In this document: in pieces, positions 27,702 to 34,809 of the stretch | Layout of the letters: every line of letters begins with the position of its first letter | How positions within the stretch are numbered: the stretch's first letter is position 1 | Notes under the pieces: generated by a model | What the model was told of the DNA's origin: nothing | The model's database searches: none | The model's input: only the letters and a program-made list of their open reading frames with translations | Program-made: the position numbers and the translations under genes | NCBI GenBank assembly: GCA_031276015.1 | Contig: JAISNX010000117.1 | Location: 1-34,809, forward strand | DNA length: 34,809 nt | Source: Azoarcus sp. | GTDB lineage: Bacteria > Pseudomonadota > Gammaproteobacteria > Burkholderiales > Rhodocyclaceae | Direction of reading: 5' to 3'

Positions 27702-28612
27702 GAGGTGACTCCTTGCGATGCGTGGGGAGCAGCGCCCTGCCCCGCCGGTTCTCCGTACAGCGCCAGCCGTGCCAGACAGGCCCGGTAATGGGTGCGTCCC
27801 CGTCCGGGCGGGCGATCCTGCCCGTCGCCCAGGCGCAGACCGTATTCCTTCCCCTGCCGTTCGGCGGCAACCACCCACTGGCACAACTGCGAGAGGCGGG
27901 TTTCCAGGTCGCCCTCGCAGGCGGCGGCATCCAGCCACAGCGCCCGCCCGCCCGTGCCGCCGTCGAAGCTGTTGACCGCCAGTTCGTCCCGGCGGCCATA
28001 AATCCGCCAGTTGATCCGGCGCGGCGAATCGCCCGGCGCGTAGGCCCGGACGCCCTGGAAATCGCCCGATTCCTGCCGCCTGTGCGCCGGACTGGGCGCA
28101 TTGCCGGAAAGTGGCCGGTCGCCCGCCGGATGCGGGTAGACGAGCGCCGTCAGATCGGGCAGCGCCCGCCGCGCCCGCCACAGGCCGAGCGGGTGAAGCG
28201 AGAAAAGCTGTAAATCCCCGATTCGCCGCCGTCCGCGCGCGGGCGCGGGCAGGGACAATTCGAGCGCGTCCGCATCCCGCATCCGCGTGGCGGGGCCGCA
28301 ATGGCGGTGTCGTCCCCGCCCGGCGCACAACATCAGCGGGCCGTGCCGTCGCCCCGGCCTGACGCGGACGCTGCCCGAGATGTGCAGCGCCTCGCCTGCG
28401 AAGGCTTCCGGTGCGGGCGCGGGCAGCCATTCCAGCCCGGAAAGGCTCCGTCGGCATTGCCAGCCCGCCGTCACCCACACCGAGAGCAGCAGGAAGGCGA
28501 GCGCGAAAACCAGGTTGTTGCCGTAGTTGATAGCGACGGCGAGCAGCGCGAACACCGCCAGCAGCCAGACGAGGCCGGACGCCGTGGGCGCAAGTACGAC
28601 GCGCGCGTTCAT
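27698..28612 (-). CDS. DUF58 domain protein
   Basis: Two N-terminal TM helices; HRRQESGDFQGVRAYAPGDSPRRINWRIYGRRDELAVNSFDG matches the DUF58 core. Confidence 0.92.
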   Translation of the reverse strand: MNARVVLAPTASGLVWLLAVFALLAVAINYGNNLVFALAFLLLSVWVTAGWQCRRSLSGLEWLPAPAPEAFAGEALHISGSVRVRPGRRHGPLMLCAGRGRHRHCGPATRMRDADALELSLPAPARGRRRIGDLQLFSLHPLGLWRARRALPDLTALVYPHPAGDRPLSGNAPSPAHRRQESGDFQGVRAYAPGDSPRRINWRIYGRRDELAVNSFDGGTGGRALWLDAAACEGDLETRLSQLCQWVVAAERQGKEYGLRLGDGQDRPPGRGRTHYRACLARLALYGEPAGQGAAPHASQGVTS

Positions 28613-28980
28613 CGGCCCGCCCCTGTGTGTAAACCGTCGTCGCGCGTCCCAGCCCCGTCATTGCGAGGAGCGTAGCGACGCGGCAATCCATGGTGGAGCG
28701 CGCCATGCCGGTTCACGCAGTGGATTGCCGCGGGCCTGCGGCCCTCGCAATGACGGGGGAAAAGAGAGGAATGCACTCCCGGTTCCATGGTCTGCGTTGC
28801 CCATTCCATGGGACGCGCCGCCTGTTCCGTGGGCTGCGATGCCCGTCCCACAGGATGCGCTCCCCGTTCCGTGGGATACGCTGCCCATTCCGTGGGCTGC
28901 GCTGCCCGTTCCATGGGATACGCTGCCCGTTCCATGGTCTGCGTTGCCCATTCCATGGGATGCGCGTCTACCCTGTTCAT
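28609..28980 (-). CDS. Uncharacterised heptapeptide-repeat ORF between moxR and DUF58
   Basis: 123 codons; ATG overlaps moxR stop (ATGA 28980-28977) and stop overlaps DUF58 start (ATGA 28612-28609); MNRVDAHPMEWATQTMERAAYPMERAAQPTEWAA... Confidence 0.45.
   Translation of the reverse strand: MNRVDAHPMEWATQTMERAAYPMERAAQPTEWAAYPTERGAHPVGRASQPTEQAARPMEWATQTMEPGVHSSLFPRHCEGRRPAAIHCVNRHGALHHGLPRRYAPRNDGAGTRDDGLHTGAGR
28653..28758. repeat. Dispersed palindromic repeat copy with perfect 15-bp termini
   Basis: CCCCGTCATTGCGAG (28653-28667) ... CTCGCAATGACGGGG (28744-28758), internal GGCAATCCATGG ... GGATTGCCGC. Confidence 0.88.
28774..28962. repeat. Tandem 21-bp repeat, about 9 imperfect units
   Basis: Units such as CCGTTCCATGGGATACGCTGC, CCATTCCGTGGGCTGCGCTGC, CCGTTCCATGGTCTGCGTTGC; most have a CCATGG or CC(A/G)TGG core. 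Confidence 0.95.
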
Positions 28981-29969
28981 GGCAGAGGCACGGCGGCCAG
29001 TAGTTCGCGCGCCGCCGCATCGGCCCCGCGCGCGTCGCCCAGGCCGAGACGATGGATGGCCACCGCCGGAAACACCGCCTGCACATCGCCCGGCAGCACA
29101 TGATCGCGCCCGTCGAGCAGCGCCCAGGCACGGGCGGCGGCAAGCAATGCCTGCGCGCCGCGCGGCGACAGGCCGTAGGCCAGCCCTGCGCCATGGCGGG
29201 TGTGCTCCGCCAGCGCACGGATATAGGCGAGCAACGGCCCGGCGGCATGGACGGCCCGCGCCTGCGCCTGCAAGGCGAGAAGCAGCCCGGCATCCAGCGC
29301 CGGTTCGGTGCGTTCGAGCAACACACGGCGGTCTTCGCCACGCAGGATTTCCAACTCCGCCGCCATGTCCGGATAGCCGAGCGCCAGACGCATCAAAAAG
29401 CGGTCGAGCTGCGCCTCCGGCAACGGGTTGGTGGAAAGCTGGTCGACCGGGTTCTGCGTGGCAATGACGAAGAAGGGCCGAGGCAAGGGGCGGCTCTCGC
29501 AATCGTTCGAGACCTGCCGCTCTTCCATCGCTTCCAGCAAGGCCGACTGGGTTTTCGGCGAGGCGCGGTTGATTTCGTCGGCAAGCAACACCTGCGTGAA
29601 AACCGGGCCGGGGTGAAAGACGAATTCGCCCTTGTCGCGGTCGAACACCGCCGCGCCGGTGAGGTCGCCCGGCAACATGTCGCTGGTGAACTGCACGCGG
29701 TTGAACTGCAAACCGGCGACGCGGGCCAGCGCGTGCGCGAGCACGGTCTTGCCCATGCCCGGCAGATCCTCGATCAACAGATGCCCGTCCGCGATGAGGC
29801 AGGCAAACGCGAGACGCACGGCCTCGTCCTTGCCGAGCAGGATTTGCCCGACCTTGTCGGGCAAGGCACGCAGGCTTGAGAGCTGCGCGGCATCCACGGA
29901 CGGCCTATCGGCGTCCGTGTCCCCGGCGTGACGCGGAACGGGTTGAAGAATGGATTGGGCGGAAGACAT
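28977..29969 (-). CDS. MoxR-family AAA+ ATPase
   Basis: LLIEDLPGMGKTVLAHALAR Walker A, VLLADEINRASPKTQSALLEAMEERQVS Walker B, FFVIATQNPVDQ sensor 1. Confidence 0.95.
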   Translation of the reverse strand: MSSAQSILQPVPRHAGDTDADRPSVDAAQLSSLRALPDKVGQILLGKDEAVRLAFACLIADGHLLIEDLPGMGKTVLAHALARVAGLQFNRVQFTSDMLPGDLTGAAVFDRDKGEFVFHPGPVFTQVLLADEINRASPKTQSALLEAMEERQVSNDCESRPLPRPFFVIATQNPVDQLSTNPLPEAQLDRFLMRLALGYPDMAAELEILRGEDRRVLLERTEPALDAGLLLALQAQARAVHAAGPLLAYIRALAEHTRHGAGLAYGLSPRGAQALLAAARAWALLDGRDHVLPGDVQAVFPAVAIHRLGLGDARGADAAARELLAAVPLP

Positions 29970-30123
29970 GAATCCCCTCCTGCATGCTTATCGGCATTGA
30001 TGGAGAACGACCCGCTTCCCGCGACAAACTATGGCGGGCGCTCGAATCGTTCATGACAGGAAGCACTGTTGTCATTCGGCATCGGGCAGAAAACAGGAAG
30101 AAGGGGTGCGATCATGAAATCCT

Positions 30124-31302
30124 CTAAAAATCCATGCGATAGCCCAAGGACGCGCCCCAGCTTTCCGCATTTACTTCATTGAGACGAATCTTCGACGTCG
30201 TGCCATCGGAGAAAAACTTGCGCTCCGAACCATTCGTCAGCCGCTGTTCGCCCCAATCCAGCGTAAAGCTCAGGGCGTTGTGCGGCAGGAACCGCCAGAT
30301 CGCGCCGATTTCCGTTTGCCAGCCCTTGCTGTCGCCGTGGTGCTTGAAACCGGTTTTCTTGAGATCCCTGCGCAGATTCCACTCGCCTTCGGCATAGTAG
30401 CGAGACCATTGATGCTTCAGGCCGAACCGTAAATCGAACTGCCTTGCGAGATTCGCATCGAGTTGCACGCCCAGCCAGGGGCCATGCCAGCTCGGTTTGT
30501 AATGCGAATCCAGCCCATGGAGCCTTCGGCCAACCGGCGGAGGAACATGGTCGCCGCCGATGAGGCCAGGCTCGCTGACAGCCTGTCGACCATGACGGAC
30601 GCGCCAGTCCTGATACTGATACGCATAGCCCGCCAAAGGCGTCACCCCGATGCGGCGGGTCGGCAACGGGATGCGCCACCCCGCCCCGAGCGCGAGACGC
30701 CTTGCCGTGCTGCCATGTGTTTTGGCATAGGAGCGCGAGAATTCGTCCCGCCGCCCGCTGGAAGCGTAATCGGAATCCCGCGAATCGCCGGAAAATCCGT
30801 AGGCGTAAGCAGCCTCTCCGGTGACGACAAGCCCATTGAAGAGCTTCCAGTCGCCGTTTACGCGAAGCTCGTTCATCTCCGCATCGTATTTCAGTTCGGA
30901 GAGGACGTCAGGCCAGTCAGGCAAGCCGTTATCGTAGCCGATATTGAAATCGAGACTTGCATGACGATAGCCGATGGCGGCTCCCCACGAGGCAGTCCAT
31001 TCGCGCGGATTCGCGCCCTTCGCCACATCCGCGCCTATCCCGCCATTTGCATCCACGGTGTTCTGGGCCAACATGTTCGGCATGGTTCGGCGCTTGCCGA
31101 CGTCCGAAAACGCTGTCATGGAAAACGAATTGCCCCCTCCAAACCGCGCCGTCATGCCGGGCGACGCCTCCGTTCCGGATTGCGCCTTGGCCCCGAGCCG
31201 GGCATCGTCGCGCGCGAAGATACTTGTACCATCCACCGCATGCGCCACGAGTGGCGCGGAAAACGCTGAAACCAGCGTCAGTAGTGCATATTGCCGTTTC
31301 AT
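30124..31302 (-). CDS. Omptin-like outer-membrane beta-barrel protein (paralog 1)
   Basis: Signal peptide MKRQYALLTLVSAFSAPLVAHA; FSGDSRDSDY, HYKPSWHGPWLGVQLDANL, C-terminal GYRMDF (terminal Phe). Confidence 0.7.
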   Translation of the reverse strand: MKRQYALLTLVSAFSAPLVAHAVDGTSIFARDDARLGAKAQSGTEASPGMTARFGGGNSFSMTAFSDVGKRRTMPNMLAQNTVDANGGIGADVAKGANPREWTASWGAAIGYRHASLDFNIGYDNGLPDWPDVLSELKYDAEMNELRVNGDWKLFNGLVVTGEAAYAYGFSGDSRDSDYASSGRRDEFSRSYAKTHGSTARRLALGAGWRIPLPTRRIGVTPLAGYAYQYQDWRVRHGRQAVSEPGLIGGDHVPPPVGRRLHGLDSHYKPSWHGPWLGVQLDANLARQFDLRFGLKHQWSRYYAEGEWNLRRDLKKTGFKHHGDSKGWQTEIGAIWRFLPHNALSFTLDWGEQRLTNGSERKFFSDGTTSKIRLNEVNAESWGASLGYRMDF

Positions 31303-31525
31303 GATCGCTCCAATGTCGTATTTATAAATACGGCAGGCGCTGACGCACACCCCTGTTTGCGATGTTTCGCTCCCTGTCGCATCGAAGTTTGCAGCCATCA
31401 CCACCTGGTCGATGACATGCAAAACTGCGACATAATACACGACGATACATGCACCATCAGTCCTGTTTATTGAAATCGGCACAAAAAATGCGGAGGATAT
31501 TCGCATCGGCGCAATCGGCATTTCT

Positions 31526-32680
31526 TCAAAACTCCACGCGCCAACCCAGGGCCGCGCCCCAGCTATCCCAGTTCACATCATTGAGACGGGTTTTCGATGT
31601 TCTGCCGTCGGCAAAAAAAGTGCGATCCGTTCCGCGTTTCAGGCGCTGCTGGTGCTGATCCACAGTGAGTGTGATGGCACTCTGCGCCGATAGCCGCCAG
31701 CGCATGCCGATTTCCCCTTGCCAGCCGCGGCTGTCGCCGTGATGTGTGTAGCTGCGGGGGTGAGCAAATTCTTCGCGCAGATTCCAGTCGGCATTGGCGC
31801 GGTAGTTGAACCATTGGTACTTTGCCCCGACGTGCAGGCCGAACCGGCTCCCGATGCGCGCATCGAGCCGCAGACCCAGCCAGGGGCCGTGCCAGCGCGG
31901 CTGGTAGTGAATGTCCAAGCCGGTAAGGCGGGTGCCGACCGGGGGGGTAATGATGTCGCCGCCAATACCGTCGCCGTCGGCGTCGCAGATGGCACACGGT
32001 TCGCTGAGAACCTGTCGCCCGTGCCTGGCGCGCAAATCCTGCTCCTGATACGCATAGCCCAGCATCGGCGTCAGCCCCACGCGGCTGTGGGGCAAGATGC
32101 GCCAGCCCAGGCCCAGCGCGACGCGGCTCGCCGTGCTCCGGTGCGATTCAGAATAGGAGCGCGAGAATTCATGCTCCCGCCTATCGAGGTCGTAGTCGGA
32201 ATCCCGCACTTCGCCGGAAAAGGCCGAGGCATAAGCCCCCTCGACGGCAATGGTGAAGCCGTTGGCGGCCATCCACTCGCCATTGATGCGAAGCTCCGCC
32301 ATCTCCACATCCCAATCCAGCCTGGAAAGAACGTCGGGGAAGCCATTGGTACCGGCAATGCTCCAGTCGAGCGTCTCGCGGCGATAGCCCAGGGAGGCCG
32401 TCCAGGCATTGACACGGCCTTCCGGCTCCGCGCCATGCGCTACGTTCGCGGCACGCCGGGCCGGAGCTTCCCGCGCGGGCCGCTTCCCGTCGGTTTCCGG
32501 GAAAACCGTTATGAAAAACGTGTCGGGCGCGCCGGGCTGCGTCGCCGTCGCCTCGGGCCGCGCTTCCGCGCCGGACGGCGCGTCCTCATAGACCCAGACA
32601 CCGGCATCGTCCAGCGGATGCGCCGCCAGCGGCGCGGAAAGCGCCCAAAGCACCGCCAGCCTCACCTGTTGCCGTTTCAT
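31526..32680 (-). CDS. Omptin-like outer-membrane beta-barrel protein (paralog 2)
   Basis: Aligns by eye to paralog 1 throughout (SGEVRDSDYD, GLDIHYQPRWHGPWLGLRLDARI, THHGDSRGWQGEIG, SWGAALGWRVEF); start overlaps secretin stop (ATGA). Confidence 0.7.
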   Translation of the reverse strand: MKRQQVRLAVLWALSAPLAAHPLDDAGVWVYEDAPSGAEARPEATATQPGAPDTFFITVFPETDGKRPAREAPARRAANVAHGAEPEGRVNAWTASLGYRRETLDWSIAGTNGFPDVLSRLDWDVEMAELRINGEWMAANGFTIAVEGAYASAFSGEVRDSDYDLDRREHEFSRSYSESHRSTASRVALGLGWRILPHSRVGLTPMLGYAYQEQDLRARHGRQVLSEPCAICDADGDGIGGDIITPPVGTRLTGLDIHYQPRWHGPWLGLRLDARIGSRFGLHVGAKYQWFNYRANADWNLREEFAHPRSYTHHGDSRGWQGEIGMRWRLSAQSAITLTVDQHQQRLKRGTDRTFFADGRTSKTRLNDVNWDSWGAALGWRVEF

Positions 32681-34677
32681 GGCTGCTCCACGGCCTGCTC
32701 ATACGGCTGGCGGGAAATCGCATACACCCACGTCCAGGACGCCGCCCCACCCGCCGGATCGAGTTGTCGGCGCTCCGCCACGATGGCCGACCAACGGCCC
32801 GCGATCAGGGCCGGGTCGAAGCTCGCGGGCTGCGTGCCCAAGTTGATGACGCGCAGGGCCGTGACGTAGAAATCGTCCTTCTTCCAGGCATGCAGCGCCC
32901 AGTATTCCCGCTCGCCGTCCAGCCGCCGCCGCACGCGACGGAAGGGAACCGGCGTCAGACCGCTTTCCGGGTGTGTGGCGTTCGGGTCAATGCGGCGCAC
33001 GGCATCGGCAGCGGCGCGGGCAATGGCGGTGAAACGACTGCTGTCCGGTTTGCCGGAAGCGGTTTCCGGTGCCGCAACGGAAGCGGCCTTTTCAGGCGGG
33101 GCCGCGACGGACGCGAGGCCATTCTTCGGATTGAACATGGACTCCTGCCGCCAGAAATCGGGCGTCCGCTGGCCCCGGATGCCATCCGCGTCCATGTTGC
33201 GCACGCCATCCTCTTTGCTGCGCGCCAGCGCGTCGCTTTCTTCCGGCGTCTCCAGGACATGCGGCGTAATCAGCAGCACAAGCTGCCTGCGCGAATTGCC
33301 GCGCACGGTTTTCTTGAACAAATGGCCAAGCACGGGAATATCGCCGAGCAAGGGCACTTTTTCTTCCGCGTCGCTCACGCGCTGGCTGATCATGCCGCCC
33401 ACCGCCACGGTCAGGCCGTCCCGCGCGTGCGCGGTGACTTGCAGATTGGCGGTGTTTACCGTGTCGATGGAGTAATTCTGGATGCTGCCGTTGCCCAATG
33501 ACAGCGGCAGCTTGGAGCCGCCGGTGATGATGTGGGAGTTGTCCTGGTCGATGGTGAGCGTTATTGAGCGGTCGGCGTTGATGCGCGGCAGGACGATCAG
33601 GGTTTGCCCAACGTTGCGCCTCTCGGTTTCCACCGTGACGATTGTATTGACGATGCCCGTGGTGCCGGTGATGCTCTCGGCGCTTGCGCCCGTGACCAGA
33701 ATCTGCTCGTCGCCGATGAACAGCCGCGCGGGCTGGTTGTTGGCGGCCACCAGCATGGGCGTGGCAAGTACGTTGACGCGGTTTTCGCCCTCCAGCAGTT
33801 GCAGGCGCAGGCGCAGACTGTCGTTGACAAGCTGCCAGATGGCCGTCGGGGCCGCTTCGGCGGCAAAATTGCCCAGCGAAGCGGCAATGCCGGGGTAGCT
33901 GCCCGCGCTGCCGCCGCTCGCGCCGCTGCTGGTGCCCAGTTCCTGCGGGCCGCGCGCGGTGGAATCCCCGCTTGTGCCGATGTCGAACACCGAGCGGAAA
34001 TCCTTGCCAAGCTCCACCTCCAGAATGCGCATCTCCAGCAATACCTGGCGCGGCGGAAGATCCATGCTGGCAACGAATTTGTCGATCTCCTTCAGGGCGG
34101 CTTCATCGCTCGTGCGCACCATCAGCATGTTGTGCAGCTTGTTGTAGGTGACATTGATCTCCGGCCCCTTGTTCGCGCTGGCGAGCACTTCGGAAGCATC
34201 GAGCCTGCTTGCCTGCGTGCTGTCGACGCCCGTTGCCGCCTCCAGCCCGGCCTGCGAAACACTGGCGATCTCCTTGCGCGCATCGGTCTGCTGCGCCTGC
34301 CGCGACCGGGAAGAGCCGCCGCTGCGGCGGGCATACACCCCCTCGCTGCTGAAGCTGCGGTTGCTGCCGTAACTGCTGCTGCTGCCGTATCCCCCGTAAC
34401 TGCTGCCGCCGTAGCCGCCATAGCTGCTGCCGCCGTAACCGCTGCCGCCGCGGCTCGTGCCCCCCATGTCGACCGGCGGCATTTCCTCCACCGGCTCGAC
34501 GAGGTTTACCCTGTCGCCAAAAAGCGCCTCGATGGCGTTGGCAACACTGACTACGTTGTGATGCCGCAGCACGTAGCTGCGGGTAATCTCGTCGCGGGTG
34601 ATGGCGATGTCCTGCTGATACTCCTTTGCGTCCATCAGGATGTACGCCTTGGTCTGGGCGTCATAGCGGTACCACAC
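32677..34677 (-). CDS. Secretin-family outer-membrane protein, probably 5'-truncated, with a C-terminal extension
   Basis: EINVTYNKLHNMLMVRTSDEALKEI-type N1 domain, VLLEMRILEVELGKDF, secretin core VAVGGMISQRVSDAEEKVPLLGDIPVLGHLFKKT; no signal peptide; called start is GTG and frame stays open to about 34715. Confidence 0.85.
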   Translation of the reverse strand: MWYRYDAQTKAYILMDAKEYQQDIAITRDEITRSYVLRHHNVVSVANAIEALFGDRVNLVEPVEEMPPVDMGGTSRGGSGYGGSSYGGYGGSSYGGYGSSSSYGSNRSFSSEGVYARRSGGSSRSRQAQQTDARKEIASVSQAGLEAATGVDSTQASRLDASEVLASANKGPEINVTYNKLHNMLMVRTSDEAALKEIDKFVASMDLPPRQVLLEMRILEVELGKDFRSVFDIGTSGDSTARGPQELGTSSGASGGSAGSYPGIAASLGNFAAEAAPTAIWQLVNDSLRLRLQLLEGENRVNVLATPMLVAANNQPARLFIGDEQILVTGASAESITGTTGIVNTIVTVETERRNVGQTLIVLPRINADRSITLTIDQDNSHIITGGSKLPLSLGNGSIQNYSIDTVNTANLQVTAHARDGLTVAVGGMISQRVSDAEEKVPLLGDIPVLGHLFKKTVRGNSRRQLVLLITPHVLETPEESDALARSKEDGVRNMDADGIRGQRTPDFWRQESMFNPKNGLASVAAPPEKAASVAAPETASGKPDSSRFTAIARAAADAVRRIDPNATHPESGLTPVPFRRVRRRLDGEREYWALHAWKKDDFYVTALRVINLGTQPASFDPALIAGRWSAIVAERRQLDPAGGAASWTWVYAISRQPYEQAVEQP
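34300..34467 (-). repeat. Gly/Ser/Tyr-rich low-complexity linker inside the secretin
   Basis: MGGTSRGGSGYGGSSYGGYGGSSYGGYGSSSSYGSNRSFSSEG...RRSGGSSRSR; GGSSYGGY repeated. Confidence 0.9.
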
Positions 34678-34809
34678 CCCGGCGGCGCGGCCTAAGGTTT
34701 CCCCGCAATTCCAAAGTAATTTTCAGTAAAAGGTTGATAGGCTATTGTCAAGCTGTGTTAACTTCCAGGCTGTTATCTACTTTGACCTGGACACAGACAT
34801 ATGCCTTCC

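Noticed and set aside
28774-28962. Possible CRISPR array
   Set aside because: Repeats are contiguous 21-bp units with no spacers and no cas genes in the window; it is a tandem repeat.

Overview
GC-rich chromosomal window, probably betaproteobacterial (inferred from gene content; no taxonomic marker was searched). Left to right: the end of a beta-propeller-like ORF plus TIGR02270-like and thioredoxin-like genes; a UbiA / radical SAM / guanine deaminase operon; an undecaprenyl-phosphate sugar phosphotransferase; a membrane-anchored GH3 enzyme; tRNA-Ala(GGC) and tRNA-Glu(TTC); a FlgN-like gene; ilvA; a PAS-GGDEF diguanylate cyclase; a compact mobB-mobA-moeA-mog-epd cluster; a PEP-CTERM protein; a remnant zone (orphan BrnA-like antitoxin, truncated HigA-like ORF, frameshifted sulfatase 3' fragment, EexN-like lipoprotein); an FTR1-type iron permease; a minus-strand operon moxR / heptad-repeat ORF / DUF58 / cytochrome b / pentaheme cytochrome c / GspG-like / TgpA-like; two tandem omptin-like barrels; and a secretin that looks 5'-truncated at the right edge. 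Main candidates for something new: (1) a moxR-DUF58-transglutaminase operon with a cytochrome b, pentaheme cytochrome c and GspG-like pseudopilin inserted, joined mostly by ATGA overlaps, whose transglutaminase has Ala where the catalytic Cys is expected; (2) a 21-bp/7-aa tandem repeat ORF that fits exactly, with ATGA overlaps at both ends, between moxR and DUF58 and reads through a palindromic repeat element; (3) a 226-bp MITE-like element with perfect 21-bp terminal inverted repeats and a perfect 9-bp direct repeat. All calls come from reading the sequence and ORF translations; no database search was run.
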